This document shows, in pieces, positions 41,670 through 49,679 of a DNA stretch of 64,000 nucleotides. The notes under the pieces were generated by a model that was given only the letters and a program-made list of their open reading frames with translations, was not told the origin of the DNA and searched no databases. The stretch comes from Microbispora oryzae (GTDB taxonomy: Bacteria; Actinomycetota; Actinomycetes; Streptosporangiales; Streptosporangiaceae). The stretch is from the NCBI RefSeq assembly GCF_017896165.1, contig NZ_JAFCNB010000011.1:1-64000 (forward strand), given 5' to 3'. Position numbers and translations under genes: made by a program. The first letter of the stretch is position 1; each line of letters opens with the position of its first letter.

Positions 41670-44102
41670 GTGAATCAACGAAGGATGACGACGGCGCGGG
41701 TTGTGGCCGCCGCCGTGGTGGCATTGCTGTCGGTGGTGATGTCCCTGGTGGCCGTGTCGCCGGCGCGGGCGGCGGTCTCGATCACGATCAACGGCGGTTC
41801 GGGTGGTCGTACGTTCGACGGTGTCGGCGCGATCAGCGGCGGTGGCGGCAACAGCCGCCTGCTGGTCGACTACCCCGAGCCGCAGCGCAGCCAGATCCTG
41901 GACTACCTGTTCAAGCCCGGGTTCGGGGCGTCGATGCAGATCCTGAAGGTCGAGATCGGTGGTGACACCAACTCCACCGACGGTGCCGAGCCCAGTCACC
42001 GGCACACCTCCGGCGATCTGGACTGCGATCGGGGGTATGAGTGGTGGCTGATGGAGCAGGCCAAGGCCCGTAACCCCAACATCAAGCTGGTCGGGCTGGC
42101 CTGGGGCGCGCCGGGCTGGCTGGGCGGCGGCAACTTCTGGTCCCAGGACACCATCAACTACCTGGTCGACTGGCTGGGCTGCGCGAAGAACAGCCACAAC
42201 CTGACGATCGACTACCTGGGCGGCTGGAACGAGAAGGGCCGCGACCTGAACTGGTACGTCAACCTCAACAGCGCGCTGGACTCCCGCGGGTTCGGCAACG
42301 TGAAGATCATCGCCTCGGACGACTGGGGCTTCGGCGCCGCCGACGACGCGGTGAACAACACGGCGTTCCGCAACGCGGTCGACGTGTACGGCGGGCACTA
42401 CGTGTGCGGGTACCGCGGCGCGCAGTCCAGTTGTCCGAGCTCGACCACGGCGATCAACTCCGGCAAGGTGCTGTGGGCCAGTGAGAACGGCTCCGATGAC
42501 TACAACGACGGGGCCAAGGCGCTGGCCCGGGGCATCAACCGTGACTACATCGACGGGAAGATGACGGCCTACATCAACTGGCCGGTGATCGCGGCGATCA
42601 CTCCGAATCTGCCGTTCGCCACGATGGGTGTGGCGGTCGCGCCGCAGCCGTGGTCGGGCTACTACGCGATCGGCAAGAACGCCTGGGTGATGGCGCAGAC
42701 CACCCAGTTCACCTCCCCCGGGTGGAAGTATCTGGACTCCTCCAGCGGCTACATCGGCGGTAACCGCAACAACGGCAGCTATGTGTCGCTGAAGTCCACC
42801 AACAACTCCGACTACAGCACCATCGTCGAGACGATGGACGCCACCTCCGCCCAGACGCTGAACTTCTCCGTCACGGGCGGCCTGTCCACCGGCCAGGTGC
42901 ACGTGTGGGCCACCAACCTCAACTCCGGCAACCCGGCCGACTACCTCGTGCACACCAGTGACATCACCCCCTCGGGCGGGAACTTCTCCCTGACCGTCCA
43001 GCCGGGGTACGTGTACTCGATCACGACCACGACCGGGCAGGGCAAGGGCACCGCGACCAGCCCGGCCCGTGGCTCGATGGCCCTGCCGTACTCCGACACC
43101 TTCGACTCCTACGCCGTGGGCCGGGAGGCGAAGTACCTGTCGGACATGCAGGGGTCGTTCGAGGTCGTGAGCTGCGGCGGCGGCCGCTCGGGCCGGTGCG
43201 TGCGTCAGATGGCCCCCCGTCAGCCGATCCTGTGGACCGGCGGTTCCCACCCCTACGCCCTGCTCGGCGACCTCGGCTGGAACAACTACACCGTCTCGGC
43301 CGACGTGATGCTGGAACAGAGCGGTTACGCCGAGCTGATCGGCCGGGCCGGCGCCCAGCACTCCTTCGGCCCCGAAGGGCTGAACGCCTACTACCTGCGC
43401 GTCACCGACACCGGCTCCTGGCAGATCATCCGCAACAACACCGACAACGCGATGACGACGATCCGCAGCGGGACCGTGGCCTCGCTCGGCACCGGCCGCT
43501 GGCACACCCTGTCCCTCGGCTTCTCGGGCAGCACCATCACCGCGAAGATCGACAGCACGCAGGTCGGCACGGTCACCGACGGCACCTGGGGCGCCGGCCA
43601 GATCGGCATCGGCACCAGCACCACCGAGACCGCCCAGTTCGACAATCTCCAGATCTACACGGGTTCGGTCCCGCCGAGCCCGAGCCCGAGCCCGTCTCCT
43701 TCGGCTTCGCCGTCCGTGTCTCCTTCGGCGTCCCCCTCGGCGTCTCCGTCGGCGTCTCCGTCGGCGTCTCCCTCGGTGTCCCCGTCGTCGTCTCCGCCTC
43801 CGGACTCCGGTGCGTGTTCGGCGACGATCGAGACGGTCAACAGCTGGCCGGGCGGGTTCCAGTCGAACGTGACCGTCCGTGCGGGCAGCTCGGCGATCAA
43901 CGGCTGGACGGTGAAGTGGACCTGGACCGGCGGGCAGACGATCAGCCAGGCCTGGAACGGCGACCTGAGCACCTCCGGCTCCGAGGTGACCGTCCGCAAC
44001 GTGTCCTACAACGGCTCGATCGCCGCGGAAGGGTCCACCAGCTTCGGGTTCCTCGCCAACGGATCCGCGGCCACTCCCACCGTGACCTGCACCAGCCCCT
44101 GA
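41670..44102 (+). CDS. Secreted GH59 galactocerebrosidase-like hydrolase with CBM2
   Basis: The 810-residue protein has a signal peptide ending SPARAA, then a GH59 TIM-barrel (residues about 28-350). The acid/base glutamate lies in YLGGWNEKGRD and the nucleophile in VLWASENGSDD. Beta-sandwich and lectin-like domains (to about 665) come next. A repeated PSPSASPS linker (43671-43807) leads to a C-terminal family 2 carbohydrate-binding module (CSATIETVNSWPGGFQSNVT to TVTCTSP). It should release galactose from galactosides while bound to cellulose or chitin. GTG 41670 has GAAAGGA upstream; ATG 41685 is also possible. Confidence 0.9.
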   Translation: MNQRRMTTARVVAAAVVALLSVVMSLVAVSPARAAVSITINGGSGGRTFDGVGAISGGGGNSRLLVDYPEPQRSQILDYLFKPGFGASMQILKVEIGGDTNSTDGAEPSHRHTSGDLDCDRGYEWWLMEQAKARNPNIKLVGLAWGAPGWLGGGNFWSQDTINYLVDWLGCAKNSHNLTIDYLGGWNEKGRDLNWYVNLNSALDSRGFGNVKIIASDDWGFGAADDAVNNTAFRNAVDVYGGHYVCGYRGAQSSCPSSTTAINSGKVLWASENGSDDYNDGAKALARGINRDYIDGKMTAYINWPVIAAITPNLPFATMGVAVAPQPWSGYYAIGKNAWVMAQTTQFTSPGWKYLDSSSGYIGGNRNNGSYVSLKSTNNSDYSTIVETMDATSAQTLNFSVTGGLSTGQVHVWATNLNSGNPADYLVHTSDITPSGGNFSLTVQPGYVYSITTTTGQGKGTATSPARGSMALPYSDTFDSYAVGREAKYLSDMQGSFEVVSCGGGRSGRCVRQMAPRQPILWTGGSHPYALLGDLGWNNYTVSADVMLEQSGYAELIGRAGAQHSFGPEGLNAYYLRVTDTGSWQIIRNNTDNAMTTIRSGTVASLGTGRWHTLSLGFSGSTITAKIDSTQVGTVTDGTWGAGQIGIGTSTTETAQFDNLQIYTGSVPPSPSPSPSPSASPSVSPSASPSASPSASPSASPSVSPSSSPPPDSGACSATIETVNSWPGGFQSNVTVRAGSSAINGWTVKWTWTGGQTISQAWNGDLSTSGSEVTVRNVSYNGSIAAEGSTSFGFLANGSAATPTVTCTSP
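43671..43807 (+). repeat. Coding tandem repeat for the PSPSASPS linker
   Basis: Repeated CCGAGCCCG and TCGGCGTCTCC-type units encode a Pro-Ser/Ala-Ser linker between the lectin-like domain and CBM2. Such low-complexity DNA can vary in length between strains. Confidence 0.85.
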
Positions 44103-44138
44103 CCCCTTCAGCCCCTGACCCCTCCAGCGAAAAGAGGT

Positions 44139-44191
44139 GAGATCGGGCCGGGGCCACCGCCCCGGCCCGATCTCCGGTCGGCGACCGGAGA
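44139..44191 (+). terminator. Double hairpin terminator after the GH59 gene
   Basis: Fifteen-base arms 44139-44153 and 44160-44174 (GAGATCGGGCCGGGG on the left) pair perfectly around six bases. They are followed by a second small hairpin, TCTCCGGTC-GGC-GACCGGAGA, ending at 44191. Confidence 0.78.
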
Positions 44192-44272
44192 TTACGCGCC
44201 CAGGCTCCGGGTAGCGCCACAAGTGAAACCCATTCTTGTTCTGCCACGTGCTCCGTCAGGAACAGGGGGGTC

Positions 44273-44887
44273 ATGGCCGCAACCAACCGGTCAGCCGTCG
44301 ACCAGACCGGTGTGGACGACGGCCCGGCGAGTCTGCGGTCGCCGGGCATCATCCTGGGGGTGGGGCTCGGCGGGTTCGTCGACGGCATCCTGCTGCACCA
44401 GCTCCTGCAGTGGCACCACATGCTCAGCGGCACCGACACCGACAACATCGGCGTGCAGTACTACAACCCGCGCACCCTGTCCGGGCTGGAGATGAACACG
44501 GTGTGGGACGGCCTGTTCCACGTCGTGTGCTGGCTGGCGGTGCTGATCGGCCTCGGCCTCCTGTATTCGCGGGTCACCCACCGGCGCCGCCGGGTGTGGA
44601 CCTCCCGGGTGCTCTGGGGCTGGGTGCTGGTCGGCTGGGGGCTGTTCAACCTGGTCGAGGGCATCGTCGACCACCACGTCCTGGGCATCCATCACGTGCG
44701 CGGGGGCCCGTACCAGGTCTGGTGGGACATCGGGTTCCTGGTCCTTGGCGCGGTGCTGGTGGCCGTGGGCTATCTGGTGCGGCGCACGGGCACGCCCTTC
44801 GATCCCGAACAAGGCCCCGAACGAGGTCCCAAACAAGGTCCCGAGCCTGGTCCCGGCTCCGCCGCCGGGGGGTTGGGAGGCACCTGA
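44273..44887 (+). CDS. DUF2243 family membrane protein
   Basis: The 204-residue protein has four hydrophobic helices and a cluster of histidines in the first (GFVDGILLHQLLQWHHMLSG) and third (LVEGIVDHHVLGIHHVRGGP), the signature of DUF2243. The C-terminal tail is a charged PEQGPERGPKQGPEPGPG repeat. Its stop codon overlaps the start of the CtaG-like gene (ATGA), and this pairing is frequent in actinobacteria, so a role in cytochrome oxidase assembly or copper/haem handling is plausible. ATG 44273 follows AACAGGGGGGTC. Confidence 0.88.
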   Translation: MAATNRSAVDQTGVDDGPASLRSPGIILGVGLGGFVDGILLHQLLQWHHMLSGTDTDNIGVQYYNPRTLSGLEMNTVWDGLFHVVCWLAVLIGLGLLYSRVTHRRRRVWTSRVLWGWVLVGWGLFNLVEGIVDHHVLGIHHVRGGPYQVWWDIGFLVLGAVLVAVGYLVRRTGTPFDPEQGPERGPKQGPEPGPGSAAGGLGGT

Positions 44888-45705
44888 TGCCCGGAAGCCT
44901 GACGCATCTCCACGACGGCGGGCCGTGGGCCGGCACGGTGCCGGTGGCCGGGGTGGCGCTGCTCGCGGCGGTCTATCTGCTGCTCGCGCGGCGCGCCGGA
45001 TATTCGGTGCGGCGTCCGCGGGACCGGTGGCGTGTCGCGGCCTTCCTCACTGGATGCGCGCTGCTGGCCCTGGCGCTGCTGCCGCCGATCGCGTCGTCCG
45101 CCCACCACGACTTCCGCGGTCACATGCTCCAGCACCTGCTGATCGGGATGTACGCGCCACTGGCCCTGGTGCTGGGCGCGCCGATCACCACGTTGCTGCG
45201 CGCGTTACCCGCGCGCCGGGCCCGGCGGCTGACCGCGGTGCTGCGGAGCCGTGCGCTGGAACCGCTCACCCATCCGATCACGGCGCTGTGCCTGACCGCA
45301 GGCGGTCTGGCCGTGTTGTACATGACTCCGCTGTACGACGCCGCCACCGGCCGGCCGATCGCGCACTGGCTGCTGGACGTCCACTTCCTGCTGTCGGGCT
45401 GCCTGTTCGCCTGGATAATCGCGGGCCCCGACCCCGCTCCCCACCGTCCTTCCGTGCCGTACCGGCTGGTGGTCCTCGGCGTGGCCATCGCCGCCCACGC
45501 CGTCATCGCCCAGCTGATGTACGGCGGGTTCCTCGTCGACGTGCACGCCCCGATCGCCCAGGTCCGGGGCGGCGCCGAAATCATGTACTACGGCGGGGAC
45601 GTCGCCGAGCTCCTGCTGGCCGCGGCCCTGGTCGCCACGTGGCGCCCCGTCCGCCGCGCGGCCCCGGCCCGGCCCCGTCCGCAACCCGCCGCAGGCGGTT
45701 CGTGA
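44887..45705 (+). CDS. CtaG-like cytochrome c oxidase assembly protein
   Basis: The 272-residue protein is a seven-helix membrane protein of the caa3-type CtaG family, with HHDFRGHMLQHLLIGMYAPL and ALEPLTHPITALCLTAGGLA as typical motifs. Conserved histidines in helices 3 and 6 may bind copper. Members help to assemble the CuB centre of caa3 oxidases. Start ATG 44887 overlaps the DUF2243 stop codon. No cox genes are nearby in the window. Confidence 0.88.
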   Translation: MPGSLTHLHDGGPWAGTVPVAGVALLAAVYLLLARRAGYSVRRPRDRWRVAAFLTGCALLALALLPPIASSAHHDFRGHMLQHLLIGMYAPLALVLGAPITTLLRALPARRARRLTAVLRSRALEPLTHPITALCLTAGGLAVLYMTPLYDAATGRPIAHWLLDVHFLLSGCLFAWIIAGPDPAPHRPSVPYRLVVLGVAIAAHAVIAQLMYGGFLVDVHAPIAQVRGGAEIMYYGGDVAELLLAAALVATWRPVRRAAPARPRPQPAAGGS

Positions 45706-45800
45706 TCCGCGCACGTCGAAATCGGAGAGGCCGGGTGGTGCGCCGAGACCGCCCCCGCTCGGGCGGAAGACGGCCGGCACATCGGGTCTGATCGGCGCGA

Positions 45801-46115
45801 TCAGGTCGTGCAGGTCAGAGCCTGGTGGTTGTCGATGAAGATGGGCGCTCCGGACACGGGGTTGACCATGACCCAGTAGGTCCAGTGATCGTAATGGCGC
45901 CGGTAGACGTAGCCCCACCCGTTGTGCTGGGGCACGTCGATCACCTCACTGGACAGGTACGTGTACCACTCCCAGTGAGCGGCCGAATAGGTGACGTGGT
46001 AGTCCTCCGGCGAGCAGGTGAAGTAGGACGTGGCGCTCGCCGGACTGGCGAGTGCGAGGGCCGCGACCGGTCCCGCGAGCACCACGGCGGCGATCGCCGA
46101 GACGAGTTTCTTCAT
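45801..46115 (-). CDS. Small secreted protein of unknown function
   Basis: The 104-residue product has a signal peptide ending SPASATS and a mature part rich in tyrosine, tryptophan and histidine (HWEWYTYLSSE, YVYRRHYDHWTYWV). Two cysteines near the ends of the mature chain (FTCSPED and ALTCTT) may form one disulfide. I do not recognise the family. It is divergent from an XRE regulator, and the gap holds a strong palindrome, suggesting that it is a direct target of that regulator. ATG 46115 gives a typical MKKLV start. Confidence 0.72.
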   Translation of the reverse strand: MKKLVSAIAAVVLAGPVAALALASPASATSYFTCSPEDYHVTYSAAHWEWYTYLSSEVIDVPQHNGWGYVYRRHYDHWTYWVMVNPVSGAPIFIDNHQALTCTT

Positions 46116-46163
46116 GCTGTGGCCTTTCCACGAGCGGAAACATACGCAATCTTGGTAAAGGCC

Positions 46164-46236
46164 GGATTGTCCAAATCGAAGGCATTTGGACAATCCGCTC
46201 GGCTCGTTGTCCAGACCCACGAAACGGGATTGTCCA
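46164..46236. promoter_or_regulatory. Operator array: palindrome plus two extra half-sites
   Basis: GGATTGTCCAAAT (46164-46176) and ATTTGGACAATCC (46184-46196) are perfect inverted repeats around CGAAGGC. A third copy, GGATTGTCCA, lies at 46227-46236, with a partial one (GTTGTCCA) at about 46206. The array fills the gap between the small secreted protein and the XRE regulator. Confidence 0.72.
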
Positions 46237-46269
46237 CTCGGCGAGGAGGACGGAGTCATCGGACGACGA

Positions 46270-47283
46270 ATGCGGGCTCTGGATCCGACCGCCGGACCTG
46301 TGCAGCGATTCGCCTGTGAGCTACGAGCACTGCGAGCGGCCGCCGGCGACCCGCCGTTCTGGAAGATGGCACGGCGCTGCGAGGTGTCCAAGAGCGCGCT
46401 CGCCGCGGCGGTGGCGGGCCGCAGACTGCCGTCGGAGAACGTGGTGCGAAACTACGTGCTCACCTGCGGGGGCGACTGGCCGCAGTGGCGCGAACGCTGG
46501 GCGAGGGCCGTCGCGGAGGCGGCTGCCGGTCCGGCCGGCGGCCACGTCGAAGGCCGATATGAGGGCGCTCTCGTCCCCGTCACGATCATGGTGCCCGTAC
46601 GGAACGGGCACGCGGATCTCGTGGCGAACGGCGCCGACGGCCTGACCCACATCACCGCCGGGTTCGCGCTGATCCCTGCCGTCGGCACGGGCGCGGCCGG
46701 GAGGCGTGTGTGGCCGTGGGCGACGGCCGCCGCCCTGCTCGCTGTGGCCGTGTTCGCTGTGGCCGTGTTCGCCGCGGCGCGACAGGTCCTTCCGGGCCGG
46801 CTCGGCCCGGCCGCGGCGGGTGACACCACGGCCACCCCCGTCTCCGCGGCCAGTGCGGTGCGTGTTCTGGACGGCACCGATCCGACGATCGCCGGCTGCC
46901 GCGGCGACAAGGTGGTCCTCGATTCCGCCCCCGTCGTCCTCCAGCGCACGGCGCGTCTTCGCGGCCGAAGCCTTCCCGCGGGCACCACGGTGGGCACGAT
47001 CTACCTGCTGTATTCGGCCCGCTGCGCCGGAGCGTGGCCCTGGTTCATGCCCACACCCGGGCTCAACCCCGTGGCCACCGACACGACCGTCGGGGTGCTC
47101 ACCGTCGAAGGAGTCCGTCCGGCCGACGACACCGCCAACTCCTGGCGGATGGGGCACATCGACTCCGCTTACGGCAATCTGCTTCTCACGGGTGTGGGCT
47201 GCGTACGGGCCGGCGCCCGCCTCGACATGGTCGGGCAGAACGCCGAGGCCACCGGCAAGACCAAGTGCCTGCCGCAGTTGTGA
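46270..47283 (+). CDS. XRE-like HTH regulator with membrane anchor and DUF2690
   Basis: From ATG 46270 the 337-residue protein has an N-terminal HTH of the actinobacterial type (FACELRALRAAAGDPPFWKM, then SALAAAVAGRRLPSENVVRN and CGGDWPQWRERWARAVAEA). A single membrane helix (about residues 150-172) follows, then an extracytoplasmic DUF2690-like domain with three cysteines (CRGDKV, ARCAGAW, GCVRAG). The layout suggests a transmembrane regulator that senses outside conditions and acts on DNA. An upstream TTG at 46186 lies inside the palindrome and is unlikely to be the start. The promoter region holds the operator array. Confidence 0.72.
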   Translation: MRALDPTAGPVQRFACELRALRAAAGDPPFWKMARRCEVSKSALAAAVAGRRLPSENVVRNYVLTCGGDWPQWRERWARAVAEAAAGPAGGHVEGRYEGALVPVTIMVPVRNGHADLVANGADGLTHITAGFALIPAVGTGAAGRRVWPWATAAALLAVAVFAVAVFAAARQVLPGRLGPAAAGDTTATPVSAASAVRVLDGTDPTIAGCRGDKVVLDSAPVVLQRTARLRGRSLPAGTTVGTIYLLYSARCAGAWPWFMPTPGLNPVATDTTVGVLTVEGVRPADDTANSWRMGHIDSAYGNLLLTGVGCVRAGARLDMVGQNAEATGKTKCLPQL

Positions 47284-47352
47284 GCCGGCCGCCGTGCTCC
47301 GGCGGCGTCGTGCTGAACGTCCACGTCGTCGACCTGGCTCCCGGTGGTGCGC

Positions 47353-47535
47353 TCAGGCTCCGAGGAGGTGCCGCAGGAGCACCAGGCCGATCTCGAGCCC
47401 CACCCGCAGACCGGATCCAGGTTCCGTGGAACCGATCATCGTGAGGGCGAGGGGCATCACGACGGGGAACATGACGCGGGCCGCCAGGACCAGGGTCCGG
47501 GGCAGCGTGAAAGGGATCGAAATCGTGATCGTCAT
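47353..47535 (-). CDS. Small hydrophobic peptide, 60 residues
   Basis: This short frame starts at ATG 47535 directly after a strong GGAGG site six bases away. It encodes one probable membrane helix (RTLVLAARVMFPVVMPLALT) followed by a short second hydrophobic stretch. The excellent ribosome site is the main reason to accept it. No family is recognised, and it stands alone between convergent genes. Confidence 0.42.
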   Translation of the reverse strand: MTITISIPFTLPRTLVLAARVMFPVVMPLALTMIGSTEPGSGLRVGLEIGLVLLRHLLGA

Positions 47536-47902
47536 GACGGACCTCCTGCCCCGCGCCGGAGACCCGGCACGGATGGGGCACCCGTCACGGCACGTGACAG
47601 CATCCGGGAGTGTTCACGACGGGCGGTCCGGTCGTTACGACGACGGACCCTCGTGATCGGCCGGGCGTGCCACGCGCGGGAAGGGCGCCGGGATGGACGG
47701 ACACGGACTACTGCCAGAGCTCATCCCAATCACCTCCTCGGGCCGCGTGGCCGGGCCGATCGCCCCTGGTCGAGCGCATCGGAAAATCCGCCCACACCTT
47801 CAGTGAACTCCGGCCAGAGGGGTCACGTCAAACCCCGGCCCCTTCTGACCTGCTCCTTCGGTCACCTCGTTCGGGCACGGCCCCGCCCGGGGCCGCCGGC
47901 GC
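47536..47902. other. 367-bp intergenic region
   Basis: This stretch lies between the small hydrophobic peptide gene and the end of the CBS gene. A minus-strand 29-codon frame (47635-47724) with a GGAGG site is too short to judge. GCCCCGCCCGGGGC (47880-47893) at the 3' end of the CBS gene can fold as its terminator. Nothing else is recognised. Confidence 0.4.
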
Positions 47903-48337
47903 TCAGTCGAGCGCGTAGACGCGGTGGACGAACTCGGCGAGCTTGGTGTCCGGCAACTCCTTGGCCAGATCCGCCTCGCTGATGATGCCGACCAGGCGAT
48001 GCCGCGCGACCACGGGCAGCCGCTTGATGTGGTGCTCCTCCATCGAGAAGAGCGCCTCTTCGAGGCTGGCGTCGGCGTCGACCCACACCAGCCCACGGGC
48101 CAGCTCCCCGGCGGTCGTCCGGTCGATGTCCTTGCCGTGCGCGCAGCACATGATCACGATGTCGCGGTCGGTGATCATTCCCTTGAGCCGGTCGTCGTCT
48201 CCGCAGATCGGCAGGGCTCCCACGCCCAGATCGGCCATGATCTCCGCGGCGACCCGCAGTGTTTCGTGTTCACCGATGCACTGAACGCCCTCGTGCATCA
48301 CGTCCCGCGCCTTCTTACCGGTCTTCGTCACGCTCAT
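47903..48337 (-). CDS. Hrp1-like paired CBS-domain protein
   Basis: The 144-residue protein consists of two CBS domains (ARDVMHEGVQCIGEHETLRV, GALPICGDDDRLKGMITDRD and HHIKRLPVVARHRLVGIISE). It is close in length and sequence to mycobacterial hypoxic response protein 1 (Rv2626c), including the GEHETL and PICGDDDRL motifs. CBS pairs bind adenosyl ligands; the ligand of Hrp1 is unknown. The gene is divergent from an Rv2629-like gene, and the gap holds a DevR-box-like site, so induction under hypoxia or NO is expected. Confidence 0.9.
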   Translation of the reverse strand: MSVTKTGKKARDVMHEGVQCIGEHETLRVAAEIMADLGVGALPICGDDDRLKGMITDRDIVIMCCAHGKDIDRTTAGELARGLVWVDADASLEEALFSMEEHHIKRLPVVARHRLVGIISEADLAKELPDTKLAEFVHRVYALD

Positions 48338-48418
48338 CGCAGCCCCCCCGAGACATGTCGACGACCCCAGCGTTATACCCAGCTGGCCGTGTGCGGTTCG
48401 CCGCGCGAACGCGCCGGT

Positions 48419-48435
48419 CAGGACTTTCGGCCCTG
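48419..48435. promoter_or_regulatory. DevR/DosR-box-like palindrome
   Basis: CAGGACTTTCGGCCCTG is a near palindrome of the GGGACnnnnnGCCC type bound by DevR/DosR-like regulators. It lies 35 bases before the Rv2629-like start and 81 bases before the Hrp1-like start. Assignment rests on similarity and gene content. Confidence 0.55.
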
Positions 48436-48469
48436 TCCGGCGCCACGCCCGCCGTCCCAGCATGGGGGT

Positions 48470-49600
48470 ATGGGACGAGCGAACACGTTGATCGACAAGA
48501 ACGTCCTGCGGCGACTGTTCACGGTACCCGGACCGGTGGTGTCCAGCTATTTCGATCTGTTCACCACTCCCGAGGAGGACGCCGCACTCAGGTGGGAGGC
48601 GCTGGTCCAGCGGCTGGCGGAACAGGGGGCCGATCCCGGCGCGGTCGAGGTGCTGACCAGGAAGGTGTCGGCCTCGGTGCCCGGCCCGGGGATGCTGGCC
48701 GCGTTCGTCGCGGACGGTGAGCTCATGCTCGACGTGGAGATGGCCGGGGCACACCGGCCGGACGTCGCCGTCTGGGGGCCGTTGCCCCGCGTGCTGCCGC
48801 TGCTGACGTGGATGCAGGAACGGCCGCCGTACGTCCTGGCGATCGTGGACCGTACGGGCGCCGACATCGCGGCCTACCCACGCGGCGGAACGGAGCCCGT
48901 GACCTGGACGGTCACCGGTCCCGACGACGAGATCGAGCGCAACGCGCCCGGCGGATGGGCGCAGATGCGCTACCAGCACCGGGCTGAGGACTCATGGGAG
49001 CACAACGCGGTGCGGGTGGCGGACGAGCTGACGCGCACCCTCTTGGATTCGCAGGCCAGGCTGCTGCTCCTGGCCGGTGACGTACGGGCCCTGCAGTACC
49101 TCACCAAGCACCTGCCGGAATGGGTGCGGCGCGACGTCTGCATCCGGCGGGTCAGCGGAAGCCGGAGCGAGGACGGGGCGAAGGGCGACCGCGACGAGCA
49201 GGTCGCGGCGGAGATCCGCCGGGCGGCCGAGGAACGGACGGCGGCCCTGCTGCACCGGCTGGCGGAGGGCAGGTGCCCGTCCGGACGTTCCGTCGAGGGC
49301 GCCAGGGAGACCCTGAACGCGCTCGCGCACGGCCGGGTGCAGACGCTCCTGATCGTCGACGATCCCGGCGACACCCGTACCGCGTGGTTCGGAGATCTCC
49401 CCGGCGAGGTGTCGGACCGGCACGAGGCGCTCGCCCCTACCGGGAAGCCGATCACCCGCGAACGCCTGGCCGACGTCGCGGTGGGCACCGCCGTTCGGAC
49501 CGGGGCCGAGGTGCACGTGCTGAGCCCCGGCACACCGGGCGCGCCCGCGGAGGGGATCGGGGCGCTGTGCCGGTTCACCCCGGTGGGCGCGACCGCCTGA
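48470..49600 (+). CDS. Rv2629-like baeRF (eRF1-related) protein
   Basis: The 376-residue protein matches the bacterial/archaeal eRF1-like group that includes mycobacterial Rv2629. It has an N-terminal domain (PGPVVSSYFDLFTTPEEDAA), a middle RNase H-like domain with DSQARLLLLAGDVRALQYLT, and a C-terminal part (AHGRVQTLLIVDDPGDTRTA). baeRF proteins are predicted to act on ribosomes, perhaps rescuing or hibernating them, but this is unproven. ATG 48470 is preceded by GGGGGT. Divergence from the Hrp1-like gene recalls the mycobacterial DosR regulon. Confidence 0.85.
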   Translation: MGRANTLIDKNVLRRLFTVPGPVVSSYFDLFTTPEEDAALRWEALVQRLAEQGADPGAVEVLTRKVSASVPGPGMLAAFVADGELMLDVEMAGAHRPDVAVWGPLPRVLPLLTWMQERPPYVLAIVDRTGADIAAYPRGGTEPVTWTVTGPDDEIERNAPGGWAQMRYQHRAEDSWEHNAVRVADELTRTLLDSQARLLLLAGDVRALQYLTKHLPEWVRRDVCIRRVSGSRSEDGAKGDRDEQVAAEIRRAAEERTAALLHRLAEGRCPSGRSVEGARETLNALAHGRVQTLLIVDDPGDTRTAWFGDLPGEVSDRHEALAPTGKPITRERLADVAVGTAVRTGAEVHVLSPGTPGAPAEGIGALCRFTPVGATA

Positions 49601-49617
49601 CCATGCCTGAGCCATGA

Positions 49618-49679
49618 CCGCCTGACCGGCCGCGCCCCGCCGTTGGGCCGGGGCGGGCCGGGCGGCACCGGTCAGGCGG
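49618..49679. terminator. Bidirectional terminator between Rv2629-like gene and catalase
   Basis: CCGCCTGACCGG (49618-49629) and CCGGTCAGGCGG (49668-49679) pair perfectly, with further GC-rich pairing inside the loop. The right arm overlaps the catalase stop codon. Confidence 0.6.

Noticed and set aside
41550-44222. Open frame of 890 codons on the - strand opposite the GH59 gene
   Set aside because: It is the antisense of a clear secreted glycoside hydrolase, has no ribosome site and shows Arg/Gly/Val-rich shadow composition.
46186-46269. TTG start of the XRE-like regulator
   Set aside because: It lies inside the right arm of a perfect operator palindrome, so ATG 46270 is more credible.
47635-47724. 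29-codon frame on the - strand with a GGAGG site
   Set aside because: Too short, Pro/Ser rich and without recognisable features; a chance ribosome site is likely.
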